In this document: positions 46,642 to 57,282 of the stretch, piece by piece
Numbering within the stretch: position 1 is the first letter of the stretch
Layout: every line of letters starts with the position of its first letter
Origin: Lithobates sylvaticus
Taxonomy: Eukaryota > Chordata > Amphibia > Anura > Ranidae
Reading direction: 5' to 3'
Length of the DNA stretch: 64,000 nt
Assembly (NCBI GenBank): GCA_028564925.1
Contig: CM053033.1
Span: 207,207,607-207,271,606, forward strand
Translations under genes and position numbers: made by a program
The notes under the pieces: model-generated
The model's database searches: none
What the model saw: the letters and a program-made list of their open reading frames with translations, nothing else
What the model was told of the DNA's origin: nothing

Positions 46642-46713
46642 TTGGCCGGAAGTGATGTCTTTTGATGACGCCCTGGAGGAGGGGCGAAACGCGTCAACGT
46701 AATTTCCGGCCAA
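46642..46713 (+). ncRNA. hammerhead-like ribozyme motif, PLE right arm
   Basis: A 10-bp outer stem TTGGCCGGAA / TTCCGGCCAA (stem I) encloses TTGATGA (46662-46668), stem II CGCCC / GGGCG, GAA (46686-46688) and a minimal stem III within ACGCGT, followed by C at 46695, the expected cleavage position. ACGCGT is self-complementary and could pair between two molecules. C3 of the canonical CUGAUGA is U here and the 10.1-11.1 pair is non-canonical, so activity is uncertain. Hammerheads are known in PLE terminal regions. Confidence 0.6.
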
Positions 46714-47423
46714 GGATCTAACCACTGACGCCACTTCCTGTTCCCGTGGAGCGCACGCTAAACCAGCTGCAACCGCGGAAGTATCTGAGAAGTTTGCCTT
46801 CCTTTATGCATCCTGTAAGTAGCGCAGAGCGCGCATTTTAAAAATCCTTCTACAACACTTTAAAATTTGCTCTCTTCTATTATCGGTACAATATCTCCAA
46901 GAACATCACTGTGCCTTGTGTGCATGCATCGCTCCCTGGATCCTCTCATCCCACTGGCTTGTTTATTCAGTTCAGCTCTGCTTTTGTGCCTACTTGCCGA
47001 ACCACAGTTTGTCTGCATATCTGCCCTCTGCTTTGCTGCTCTGTCTGTCTGCTAGCCCGGTGAGTCTATTCCAAGAAGGAGCTCATATGTACATTTATTT
47101 TGGTTCTTGTTTTTTTGGGACAATAACTGGACTTACTCACATTATATTTTTTTTTTTTTTTTTTTTTATATATATTTTCTTACCACATTGATCACTTATT
47201 CAATTTTGGTATCTATGAAATAATTTTATGGTTATTATTCAATCATGTCACTTATGTAATAATTTATCACACATATTATTTGATGCTAGTTTATTTTTTA
47301 TGGGATTGGTTTGTGTCAGACATGTAACCACTTCACACACATTATTGATGTTTGTCAATTTTGTGGGATCATTTATTATTTTGTCACAATTTTTGTTTGC
47401 CAGCGCTGTTTTATTGGTTTGAG

Positions 47424-47490
47424 TATGTATGCACAAGTCGCGCTGTGCGTCCATTCAGGACGCACAGCGGAAAATAAAAAATAAAAGTGT
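47424..47490. mobile_element. right piece of TTAA MITE split by the PLE
   Basis: After the 12-bp duplication the host sequence AAGTCGCGCTGTGCGTCC continues the GC-rich interior seen at 28680-28700. Confidence 0.6.
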
Positions 47491-47973
47491 GCTTGGTTCC
47501 AGTACAATGTGAGATCAGGCTAGTGAGAAAGTGAGGACAGTTATACTCGGGCATGGTACAAGGCAGTGTACACTTTTTTGGTGGTTGCATTTCACATACT
47601 TGCCGTACAGCTCATTTTTTAGCAACGCATGAGTCTACCTTGATATGCCTAGTGTGAGTACACCCTAAGATGTGCAGCAAAAGAACTGTCAACAGTGGAA
47701 GGGAGTTCTCGTTGTGTCAACCCACAAACTTGCAACTAAAACATGACTTTTGGATAGGCTGAACCTTTAACATTTAGCTTTGCATGTAATTTTACACATT
47801 GGTTGTTCATCAAGCCTTATTTATTCTGCAATCCTGATAAATAATTACATATGGAATATTGCTCAGTTTACAGATTTTTTTTTATAAGTCACAGAAGTGA
47901 ATGCTTAGCTGCCTTCATTCAAATATTTTTTCTCTTGTGCAGAAATACGTTTTTCCAGCAGGGGGAGCCTTAC

Positions 47974-48040
47974 CCTCATAACAAAGCACTCGGCGATCAT
48001 GTGTGCAGAAGTGCAGTTCTCCAGCTCCTCCAGCAGCTCA
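47974..48040 (-). CDS. plekhg2: plekhg2 exon, DH domain part 2
   Basis: 67 bp between ctattcttttacag and gtaagg. It completes a Ser codon and reads ELLEELENCTSAHMIAECFV then MR, as in mammalian ELLEDLEN...GIAECFVQR. It sits just right of the PLE insertion, which enlarged the downstream intron by 6.4 kb. Confidence 0.93.
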
Positions 48041-48202
48041 CTGTAAAAGAATAGATAGACTGTTAATATCATGGCTCTATGCTTTCTCCCATACCTTCAG
48101 ATTGCTATTTCTTCTTTACACTTCAAATCTCATATTTTTTTATTGACAGTTGGAATTTGCTAGGTAAATGTTGACTCCTTATTTTTATCACTGATTAATT
48201 AA

Positions 48203-49062
48203 CCACTACAATACAGGGCACTTTCGCCCCCCTTCCTTCCCAGACCATTTTTCAGCTTTCAGCGCTCTCGCACTTTCAATGACAATTGCGCGGTCAAGCT
48301 ACACTGTACCCAAATGACATTTTTATAATTTTGTTCGCACAAATAGAGCTCTCTTTTGGTGGTATTTATTCACGACTCTGTTTTTTTGTTCTTTGCGATT
48401 ATAAGCGAAAAAATTGCAGAAATTTGGAAAAAAAACAATATTTTCTTCTTTCTATTTTAAAAGAAATCCAATAAAAAAAATTAAAAAAAATTTAAAAAAA
48501 TTAAAAAAAATTCCGTTAAGTGTATAATAATTTGTTTGTGTGATCACGGACTTATGTATGCAAATGATCATGGACAGATGTGTGCAGATAATCATTGGGA
48601 CATGTGATTTTAGTGGGACATATGTGGGGGACATGTGTTTTTATTATTTGGGGACATGTGTGTTTTTACACTGTGTGGTGACATGTGTGTTGACACTAGG
48701 TTGGTGATCAGTGAGTAAAAAGCTGTAAAAAACAGCTCATACTCACTGATCACCAACCGGCTGCAGAGATACGCTCTCCTCTCCTCATCGATAACTTCTG
48801 TGTGAGGAGAGCCGATTGCCTAGCAACCGGCTCTGTATTTACATCACGACAGCTGTGATTGGACACGGCCATCATGTGATCAGGAGGGCCAATCACAGAG
48901 CCCTCCTGCCGATCGGAGATGCGCCGTGTCCGGGTGACAGGAGCGCATCGGGATCGCGCCGCTACGGGGGCACACGCGCTCGATCCCCCTCCTTCTGAGG
49001 GACATTCCTGGGACATTCCTGCTTTCAAGAGACCTTGTCACCTGCAAAGTGACAGATCCTCT
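48203..49062. mobile_element. TTAA-flanked CCACT family repeat
   Basis: TTAA at 48199-48202 and 49063-49066. Contains CTTTCAGCGCTCTCGCACTT, TTTTGGTGGTATTTATTCAC and a hairpin GATCAGTGAGTA / TACTCACTGATC (48707-48756). Diverged member of the family at 58590. Confidence 0.7.
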
Positions 49063-49066
49063 TTAA

Positions 49067-50138
49067 AAAGAAATAAAAAAGTATTATCTTATTAATAGAC
49101 AAATTTGTTTAAAAATGACATAATATGTAGAAACTTTGCAGAATTCAGTTCCGTATTCAAAACATGTCCCAGTGACATTCCAGCGGCACAGCTACAGCGG
49201 GCCAGATTTTTCTATCATCATGGCTGACATCCTAGAGATACAGCTCTGCCTATACAGATGAAAGGAGACAGCACATGTGCTATTCACATTGTGCATATGG
49301 TGTTCACATACTGGACTTCCCATCAATAATCATTTGGGTGACAAGAAAAGCTCAACGAAAAAAACAAGCTAGGAGTTTTACTATGTATGATCAAAGAGTA
49401 TTTGATACATTGGAAGCATGCTGTGCATCCTGTTTCAATGCAAGCTGTGACATTTTCGAACTTGTATATAAAAAAATATAAATATAAAATAATAATTTTT
49501 AGTTTTGCGTAAAGAGTACAGGGTTTAGAACATTTATCAGGTTTTTACTGCTGTCTGTGTCTTGGCTGGGAGGATTTCCTATCTCTGTGACAGGACAAGT
49601 GGTGAGCGCAAATCTTGCAACAAAGACAGCATTACATTTTTGGTACCTCTGCAATGCTAGCTAATCAGCACTGCACCTATCAGTGTGATGCGTGTGTACT
49701 TTGGCATGCCCCATGTGCTTGTTCAAATGCACACAGACACTGGCGGTAGTTTACACAACGTATGTGCTCCGAAAGTGGACCTAACATCAGATATACATTT
49801 TTCTGTCAAGGGATATCAAAACCCAAAAATGTAATATATTGCAGCCTTTGAGTCCTCAGATGTGGCTACTGCATACATTTTTTTACCAGCTTAAAAACAC
49901 TTTCATTAAGTACAGAAAATACTAGAGGTGCATAGAGATGAGAGAGGAAGACATGTTTAAAGGCCAGCCTGGGATACAATTATGACCCCACCCATAGATA
50001 TAGTGTAGGAGTGAGCCACCAGGGACAGGAAGCGTGTTATTTATAATATAAATGTTTTTGGGTTTAGATACACGTTATATTTGTTCAGGAATTATTCAGG
50101 CCCAGCATCTACTTCCTGGACTGAAATAGTGGCTAAGA
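49067..50138. other. intron, nothing recognised
   Basis: About 1.1 kb with no element ends or conserved frame. Confidence 0.5.
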
Positions 50139-50146
50139 GATGACAG

Positions 50147-50559
50147 CAGGGGCGGACTGACCATTCGGGCACTTGGGCACTGCCAGAGGGCCCCATGCCA
50201 CTAAGGGGCCCCATCAGGGTTGCCAGCCTCAATAAAACCAGGGACAGTATGTAAAAATCTGTGTTTTTTAAAAAAATCCCAAGATTGTAGCTGCCCCGCT
50301 TCTCCAGTACCTTTTCAGTGTGTGTATGTGTATTCTGTGTGTGTATATTGTGTGTCTGTGTGTGTATACTGTATGTGTGTGTGTGTGTGTGTATACTGTG
50401 TGGCCCCATAATCTATTGCCTGGGGCCCCCATAATCTCCTATTGCCTGGGGGCCCCATAATCTCATAATGCCCGGGGGCCCAATAATCTTCTCCTATTGC
50501 CCAGGGGCCCCATAATCTCCTATTGCCCGGGGGCCCCATGAGTTGTCAGTCCGCCCCTG
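50147..50559. mobile_element. hAT-type MITE CAGGGGCGGACTGAC with internal tandem repeats
   Basis: Inverted ends CAGGGGCGGACTGAC / GTCAGTCCGCCCCTG; near-identical 8-bp flanks GATGACAG (50139) and GATGACGG (50560). Inside are a GT-rich microsatellite (50316-50398) and about five 28-bp units of the GGGGCCCCATAATCTCCTAT type (50400-50540). Confidence 0.85.
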
Positions 50560-50658
50560 GATGACGGTCATCTCTACTGTAGTGATAAAGGCACCAAACA
50601 CTCGTTATCAATAAGTGGTTAAGCAAATCACTTTTGTGTTATCTACAAAAACATTAAA

Positions 50659-51062
50659 GGCCCCTTTCACACGAGGCGGACTCCGCTTCCACGGAGTCCG
50701 CCTCTGTCCGCCGGCTCAGCGGGAGATCTCTCCGTTGATCTCCACTGAGCCGGCGGATGACAGGTCCCTCTCTGCTCACTGAGCGGGGAGGGGCTTGCGA
50801 GCGCCGCTGGTCTCTATGGAGAGATCGGATGAAAAACGGACAGTGTGTCCGTTTTCATCAGATCTCACCCGATCCGATCCGCCAGCGACGGATCTGGACG
50901 TAGAGCCATACGTCTGCTTTTGGCGGATCGGACCGGGTCGGATGTCAGCGGAGATGTCTCCGCTGACATCCGACGCTCCATAGACTAACATGGAGCGCCC
51001 GTTCAGATCCGCCGTCAAAACTGACAGGCGGGTCTGAACGGTCCGTCCATGTGAAAGGGGCC
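50659..51062. mobile_element. Harbinger-like MITE, GGCCCCTTTCACACGAGGCG subfamily
   Basis: Inverted ends GGCCCCTTTCACACG / ATGTGAAAGGGGCC with AAA on both sides (50656-50658, 51063-51065). The interior has several GGATCGGA and CCGCTGAC inverted pieces. Confidence 0.78.
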
Positions 51063-51101
51063 AAAAAGGCTATAATGTTCCTATTAAATGTAAAAGCTTT
51101 T

Positions 51102-51424
51102 GGGCTCTTGCACACAGGCTGTTCAGCCCAGGTACAATGTACAGCTTCTCATTGACATGAATGGCTTTGTGCACCTGTACTTGTGTCCAGTATATGGTGG
51201 TGCTATCGTAAACATGAGTACCGTGAACGGGCATTTGCAGAAAGATGGAAAAATTACTATTTTTTTTTTTCATACGTTCATGTTTACGGTAGCAGTGGCG
51301 TATAGACAAGTACAACAGCACACAGCTATTCATGTCAATGAGAGGCACACCTGGGCTGTGTGGGCTGAGCAAAGACAGCTACAATTACAATGAATGGACT
51401 GAGCTGGCCTGTGTGCAAGACCCC
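51102..51424. mobile_element. MITE GGGCTCTTGCACACAGGCTG
   Basis: Inverted ends GGGCTCTTGCACACAGGC / GCCTGTGTGCAAGACCCC and inverted interior (TTGACATGAATGGCT / CTATTCATGTCAATG; ATCGTAAACATGAG / TCATGTTTACGGTAG). No clear target duplication. Confidence 0.72.
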
Positions 51425-51519
51425 TTATAAGAAAATGTATACTTTAAGCTAACCAATAGGCATCATTTGACCAATATCTCCCCATGGATGGCTACTAAGA
51501 AAGAAAATTTTCATCTTAC

Positions 51520-51620
51520 CTGTTAAATTCATAAATATCTTCAATGTTGCAGAATAAAGTGCTGACTTGCTCGGGTTTGAGGGGGAGCTGACCACAGTCT
51601 ATAATGCAGCCCAAATAATC
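51520..51620 (-). CDS. plekhg2: plekhg2 exon, DH domain part 1
   Basis: 101 bp, acceptor ...ctcaacag and donor gtaaga. It encodes [11 protein letters not shown] and then [20 protein letters not shown], the DH segment that in mammals reads DYLG...[14 protein letters not shown]. It starts in phase 0 and leaves two bases for the next exon. The preceding DH exon (the REIVETER-type helix) was not found to the right. Confidence 0.93.
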
Positions 51621-52037
51621 CTGTTGAGAAGAGACACAATTGTTACACTGCATGCTAACACAATGTAGTTCAGATGATTTAATAAGAATGACACTGAGCA
51701 CTGCAGGCGATAACAAAACAGAAATATCTAGCTAGGCATTATATGGGAAATGTGTTTAGACACCCCTCCTTGTGATTGAGTTTAGGTATTTCCAGTGAAT
51801 AGTACTGTTAATGCTACAGCATACAAAGACATCCTGTACAATTCTGTGCTTCCAACTTTTTTGGCAAGAGTTTTGGGAAGGACCTTTTCTTATCCAGTCT
51901 GACTGTAACCCTGCACAAAAATCCAGATCCAAAAAGACATGGTTTGATCGGTTTGGTGTGGAGGAACTCAAGTGGCCTGCGCAAAGCCCTAGTAGGGTTG
52001 GCCTCAACTCTACTAAACATCTTGAGATGAACTGGAA

Positions 52038-52379
52038 CAGCCATTCTCAACCAGGGTTCCGTGGAACCCTGGGGTTCCTCCAGAGGGTGCTAGGGGTTCC
52101 TTGAGCTGTAGCTGATGAACCACCTTTTTGATGGTGCCTACAGAGTTTGAGGTTCAGCATCACTTAGCAAAGCCAGTAGTATGACACCAAATATCTTTTT
52201 AGCTGTCTTTAAGGGTGGCATTCTGAGCACCACTTTAAGGGTAACATTCTTCCTATTGGCCACCAGTATAAGTGGCATTGTTCCTATTGACCCCTGCTAA
52301 ATTGGTTTTAGTAAGGGTTCCTCGAGACCTGAATATTATTTTTGGGGTTCCTCCAGGGTTAAAAGGTTGAGAAAGGCTG
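52038..52379. mobile_element. hAT-type MITE inserted in the Tc1 remnant
   Basis: Identical 8-bp duplications AACTGGAA (52030-52037, 52380-52387). Inverted ends CAGCCATTCTCAACC / GGTTGAGAAAGGCTG. GGGTTCCGTGGAACCCTGGG follows the left end. Confidence 0.92.
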
Positions 52380-52399
52380 AACTGGAATGACAGGTATTT

Positions 52400-52720
52400 T
52401 CGTCCACCATCTGTACCTGACCCGACAAATGTTCTTTTGGCTGAATGGAAACTCATTCACAGAGACCTGACCCGATGAATGTTCTTTTGGCTAAATGGAA
52501 ACTCATTCCCAGAGACCTGACCCGATGAATGTTCTTTTGGCTAAATGGAAACTCATTCCCAGAGACCTGACCCGATGAATGTTCTTTTAACTAAATGGAA
52601 ACTCATTCCCAGAGACCTGACCTGATGAATGTTCTTTTGGTTGAATTAAAACTCATTCCCAGAGACCTGACCCGATGAATGTTCTTTTGGTTGAAAGAAA
52701 ACTCATTCCCAGAGAGACGC
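52400..52720. repeat. 50-bp tandem repeat, about 6 copies, from transposase sequence
   Basis: Unit CGATGAATGTTCTTTTGGCT followed by AAATGGAAACTCATTCCCAG and AGACCTGACC. The unit is part of the Tc1 C-terminal coding region, so it is an internal amplification. Confidence 0.93.
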
Positions 52721-52879
52721 ACCAAAATCTTGTGGAAAGCCTTTCCATAAAGAGAAGAGGCTGTGATAGCTGCAAAAGGGGAGGCATCTCCATTATAATG
52801 CCCATGGTTTGGGAACAAATCGTCCAACAAGCTCATATAGGAGTGAGACTCAAGTATCCACATTTTTAGCTATATCTTT

Positions 52880-53426
52880 TGTTAATTTTAGAGACCCAAT
52901 AAAGGAAAGAACCATCTTTTACCTATAGAACAGTTTTAGTCCTTCTTTGCGTGCCATTTTTCAGAAAAGCCTCCAGTTATTGGAGAGGCGATGTATATCA
53001 AGGCAAAAAAATCTTCATCTTTGAATTACATGCACATTTCCTCCTGTTTTGTCCCTTTAAAGACCCTTTAAAGAAAAAAAATCTGCCAGTAATGCACCCA
53101 GCTACTAACTCCTGTTGTTGGCTGACAACAAATCATTTTGTTGTTAGGTCTGCCAAGTTTTCCTTTGCCAAACTACTCAAACCCACCCACTCTTCCATCT
53201 CCACAACAAAGGCCAACCATTCTGTAGTGCCATGATAAGGAGCGGTGTTGGGCTAATTACGCTCCTTGAGATAACACAGGAAGTAAGTACTGGACACAGA
53301 ACAGCACAAAATTTATGACAGGTCATTTTTGCACGTATTAAACAGATATATAAAAACACTATAGTGGTGTATATATCAGACGAAAAGGGAGCAAACAAGA
53401 GAAACTCATTGTTAGGGTTTACAAAA
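52880..53426. other. nothing recognised
   Basis: Short unassigned stretch; no exon of plekhg2 found here. Confidence 0.5.
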
Positions 53427-53434
53427 GGCTAAAG

Positions 53435-53582
53435 CAGGGGTCTTCAAACTACGGCCCTCCAGTTGTTCGGGAACTACAATTCCCATCATGCCTAGTCATG
53501 TCTGTGAATGTCAGAGTTTTACAATGCCTCATGGGATGTGTAGTTCTGCAACAGCTGGAGGGCCGTAGTTTGAGGATGCCTG
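53435..53582. mobile_element. hAT-type MITE CAGGGGTCTTCAAAC
   Basis: Identical 8-bp duplications GGCTAAAG (53427-53434, 53583-53590); inverted ends CAGGGGTCTTCAAACTACGG / CCGTAGTTTGAGGATGCCTG and GGCCCTCCAGTTGTT / ACAGCTGGAGGGCC. Related to 21516-21665. Confidence 0.92.
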
Positions 53583-53590
53583 GGCTAAAG

Positions 53591-54281
53591 CATGGGATCT
53601 AGTAACTGGATGTACCATGGAATCACCATATTATCCATGAAGCATTTTTAAAATGCTACAGCAATATTATCTTCTTGGAATATGGGAACATCATTATGTT
53701 TGCAATGCTTGCACTATATGGTGCACCTGGTCCGATTAAATATTGTATATATAATTACATGGCCACAATATGAAACCTCATAATAACTTCCGGCTTTTAG
53801 TTGGATTACTTTCACTAAAAAGCTTAAAATAAACATAGCCAAGCATACGAATCTATGAAGTGCAGAGCAGCACTTTCCGAAGGCCTTAGGGCAGTAGGAT
53901 CATTCCTGCACGTGTAACCACCTTCTGAAATGTCCAGCCTAAAGTAAATATACTAAAGTACAAAATAAATCACGAGAAAGGAATTTATTTCTGGTAAGTT
54001 TGAGTGGTGGTTTCAGTGTCTATCCTTTCCTTGCCTTTTTTATTTTTTTAGATGCATATACCCACATAATGTTACACACAGATATAAGACAGTGGTTGGA
54101 ATATATGGCATGGTCCAGTAGTCCAAGGGATGCAGCTCATGTGATCAGGATTCAACATGCAGTGCTCCAGATCCAGACTGGAGGTTTAGGAATGTTCTGG
54201 GCTAGGAAAACTACACCATGGGAAAAAAAGATCTTTACAGTTAAGGAGTGTTCATCTATCAGAACTGGCTATGTATCATTC
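53591..54281. other. nothing recognised
   Basis: AT-rich sequence left of the solo LTR; no frame or element ends. Confidence 0.5.
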
Positions 54282-54285
54282 TGTG

Positions 54286-55365
54286 TGTAGCCGCGACACT
54301 TTTGCAAGGTGTCTGCTATGTGTAAATTTTGTTATTTTTCTCTCAGAACAGTAAGGGGTTAATTGTGTAGGTTTAACTTTGGCATCAGTTTGGCTGGGCT
54401 GTGTTGGGGTTCTGCCTGGTCATGTGTATTTTAGGTGCACATGACAGACCCAGAACCAGGCCTGGTTGGACGTTTTGGGTATCAACATTCCCCGGAGCCA
54501 ATCAGTGGGTGCGTTTGGCCCCGCTGAGGAGTCTGGGGAAGGGTACTTAAGATGTTGGAGTCACGTGTTCGGGGTTCGTTTGGCCGGAGCTGCCTGTTCC
54601 TGGATCTGGACCGGGGTAGCCCCGCCAGGGGTCACGGAGCGAAGGCCACCCCGCAACATGGTCAGCTTGGCTAGCCCCACAGACCCGCTTGGTCTGGGGC
54701 AGGGATCCATCTGTTCCCGAGTCTCGGAGCCGGCTGGTCCGAGGCGCAGTAACTGAGGGAGGATTCAAGGTGTCCGGGTGCGCTCTCAACTTGGAGGGGC
54801 ACCGCAGCTCGTGTAAGCGACCGGGGGAGGACTCTTCGGAGGAGGGCCAACAAGCTGGCATCCCAAGAAGTGCCTGGTTGCTGGGTTGTCAAGGACACTG
54901 ACGAATCCACCCTTTCTCAGTACTGCCAAGGAGACAGAGAATGTTCCAGGTACTGAGGAAAGGTTCCTGTTCACTTTGATTGCAACTTTTCTTCAAGGTC
55001 AGAGACTTTGCAAGTTCTGAATTCAAGGGCTGACTGCCATAATCTCTGGCTAGAGATTTGTTCAGCTTTGAAGCGCCCAGCTGCGAGTGGCTACTCTCTG
55101 GGTTTGCATTATAGACTTCCTAATAGTCAGCAGTTCAAGGTGACTGAGTTTTCTTCACCCTTACCCTCTGTTCCCACATGAGACTGTGTCTGTTGGATGT
55201 TACCCCTGCAAATAAAAACCTTTCTAAAGGACTTTTATGGTGTCGGCGTCCAAAGTCGTTGGGCACTAACCCTGGGAACCCTTAGACCTGGAAGAACAAG
55301 CCAAGCGGAGGTAACCGGTAAGCCCAAAAGTTAAGGCCACCCCATCGAGGGTTATGGCCGCTACA
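54286..55365 (+). mobile_element. solo LTR fossil
   Basis: 1,080 bp bounded by TGTAGCCGCGAC and GGTTATGGCCGCTACA (TG...CA, short inverted ends), with TGTG on both sides (54282-54285, 55366-55369). It contains a TACTTAAG promoter-like box (54544) and AATAAA (about 55211). No internal retroviral or Ty3-type genes adjoin it, so it looks like a solo LTR left by recombination. Superfamily (ERV or Ty3/gypsy) cannot be told; intact-looking ends suggest moderate age. Confidence 0.72.
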
Positions 55366-55369
55366 TGTG

Positions 55370-56486
55370 TGAATAGGCAAAATCTAATTTTCTCAGGCTA
55401 TAGTCTCTGTAAATCGAACGTGTGAATGGGGGAAATATCTCTTTATGGCTACTAAATGAAACTGGGGAGCATACTTACTTTTTATGATAGTCAGCGCCAT
55501 CCAGTGATCATAATGGGATATTTTTTAAATTCACGTATTCTCGATCTGCAGAGACTATAGCCTAAGAACATTCGATTTTTAGCCCATTCGCCCAGAACGA
55601 AGGTTCGATTCTACTGTAAGCCAAAGAGTGAAAAACACTGCTAACAACCCTGAAGAGTCCCATATCACAACCCATTATCATCCACTCAGAACTAAACCAG
55701 ATTAACCTTTTCAATTTAATTATTTGCCAGCGGCAGCTCCTTTACGTTTTCCAGTTTTCATAATAAGATGATTATTTTGTAGAAAAGCGCATAATATGGT
55801 GATTTTTTTTTTTTTTTTAGCAGGAAAGCACAGGGGTCAATAGTCCCTGTATACAATGAACATAATAATACCAAGAAAGGCATTAACACTGTATACAGCA
55901 GTTAATCTGCATTAGGGTTCAGGGAAAAAAATGACCTCCGCACTAAAAAAAAACGACGCTGCCGGATGTCATTGCAAGGCGATTTCTGACAAGAGTCCCT
56001 CATTTTCCTGAACTTTACTCCAGTACCCTTTGTGGCACCTAACAATCATTTTATTAGACACAGATGTTTTTTTTCTTTTGGTTTAGACTCTCAGATGCTG
56101 TCTGGTGCACAGCTATTTTTATTAATGCACAGAATGAAGCAATTACAGGTTAACCCATAGCCAGTATGTAGTCATTTTAAGGGAATGTAGCTTCTTTTTC
56201 ATTTATATATGTAAAGGAGATCAGCTTGATGTAAAGACTGCCATACATGGCTTGAAAACATGGATGCCCCTGCTGGCACCACCCGGCTCCTTCGACAAAA
56301 GTCAATTGTTCAAATTTGTCGACCGAACAGCACCTGCATTCAATCTGATGCTAGCAAAGTCTGGGAATTCTAACAGCCGATGGAGCTAGCAGGGGTGATT
56401 CGTCCATCCGCTCAGTTTATCGTAGATGGAGGAATCAGTTAGAAATCTATGGCCAGCTTTAGTAATCTTATCAATGTATGATCATC
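55370..56486. other. nothing recognised
   Basis: 1.1 kb with poly-T near 55803 and no recognised element or exon. Confidence 0.5.
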
Positions 56487-56490
56487 TTAA

Positions 56491-57048
56491 CCACTTAAGC
56501 CCCGGACCAATTTGCAGCCAAAAGACCAGGCCCCTTTTTGCGATTTGGCACTGCGTCGCTTTAACTGACAATTGCACGGTCGTGCGACGTGGCTCCCAAA
56601 CAAAATTGGCATCCTTTTTTTTCCCCAAATAGAGCTTTCTTTTGGTGGTATTTGATCACCTCTGCGGTTTTTATTTTTTGCGCTAGAAACAAACATAGAG
56701 CGACAATTTTAAAAAAAAATGCTATATTTTTAACTTTTTGCTATAATAAATATCCCCAAAAAATATATAAAAAAACATATTTTTTCCTCAGTTTAGGCCG
56801 ATACGTATTCTTCTACATATTTTTTTGGTAAAAAAAAAAATCGCAATTAGGGATTATTGATTGGTTTGCGCAAAAGTTATAGCGTTTACAAAATAGGCGA
56901 TAGTTTTATAGCATTTTTATTAATATTTTTTTTTTTTTACTAATAATGGCGGCGATCATCGATTTTTATTGTGGCTGCGACATTATGGCGGACACATCGG
57001 ACATTTTTGACACATTTTGGGACTATTGTCATTTATACAGCAGCTTTA
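56491..57048. mobile_element. TTAA-family CCACTTAAGCCCCGG repeat, truncated
   Basis: TTAA (56487-56490), left end CCACTTAAGCCCCGGACC, then the core blocks GGTGGTATTTGATCACCTCT, GCCGATACGTATTCTTCTAC and TTGATTGGTTTGCGCAAAAG. It stops at TTTATACAGCAGC, where the next MITE begins. Confidence 0.82.
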
Positions 57049-57279
57049 GGCCCCTTTTACACTTACACGACTTCAAAGTCGCGCGATTTTACCGCAATTT
57101 TTCCGCGATTTCAAGGAATGCCTGTGTAAGTGGCATCAAAATCGGACCAAAGTAGTGCAGGGACTACTTTGAAGTCGTACTAATATGAATGGCTGTCATT
57201 GGAAATCATGGGGAACGACTTGTCATGCTACTTTGCAGTCCCAAATCGTGGGACAAGTCGCATAAGTGTGAAAGGGGCC
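57049..57279. mobile_element. Harbinger-like MITE, GGCCCCTTTTACACTTACACG
   Basis: Exact TTA duplications (57046-57048, 57280-57282). Reverse orientation of the 5196-5456 copy; shares AGTAGTGCAGGGACTACTTT. Confidence 0.85.
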
Positions 57280-57282
57280 TTA

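Larger units (their letters stand above)
41017..47423 (-). mobile_element. Penelope-like element with inverted second copy
   Basis: A 6,407-bp insertion flanked by identical 12-bp duplications TATGTATGCACA (41005-41016 and 47424-47435). The main copy reads on the minus strand: 5' piece of an upstream frame, RT/GIY-YIG frame (45135-42775), A-rich 3' region (42400-42740 on the plus strand), ribozyme motif, and a unique 114-bp 3' tail (41017-41130). A second, 5'-truncated copy on the plus strand (45348-47423) is joined head-to-head. Near-identity of arms, an open frame and exact duplications suggest a young insertion. Confidence 0.92.
45348..47423. repeat. right arm of the PLE palindrome
   Basis: 2,076 bp. 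Begins within the Cys-rich linker before the GIY-YIG domain and ends at TTGGTTTGAG beside the right target duplication. The junction with unique 5' sequence lies at 45347/45348 (shared TGCATGATGTGTAGAACA). Confidence 0.93.
1..51620 (-). other. plekhg2: plekhg2 gene body, partial (16 exons)
   Basis: Sixteen minus-strand exons, each bounded by AG acceptor and GT donor, join with consistent phases into about 1,460 codons. The product matches PLEKHG2 as I remember the mammalian protein: a Dbl-homology (DH) domain, a pleckstrin-homology (PH) domain and a long disordered tail. The family catalyses GDP/GTP exchange on Rac1/Cdc42-type GTPases at membranes and actin structures and is activated by G-beta-gamma (family knowledge). 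PLEKHG2 rather than PLEKHG1 or PLEKHG3 is chosen from shared strings such as [34 protein letters not shown] and LLNQRGLR. N-terminal exons, promoter, stop codon and poly(A) site lie outside the window. Introns are packed with transposons. Confidence 0.93.
51738..52875 (+). mobile_element. Tc1/mariner remnant, transposase 3' half
   Basis: Reads GACACCCCTCC...TTGAGTTTAGG, then coding remnants SRSKKTWFDRFGVEELKWPA (51900-51970), and after the insertions NLVESLSIKRRGCDSCKRG with the C-terminal block, ending TCATATAGGAGTG...GTATCCACATTTTTAGCTAT. Both ends resemble a widespread Tc1 family. The open reading is broken and the 5' half is deleted. Confidence 0.85.

Noticed and set aside
54466-54910. 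Overlapping frames of about 70-104 codons
   Set aside because: They lie within the solo LTR and show no protein similarity.
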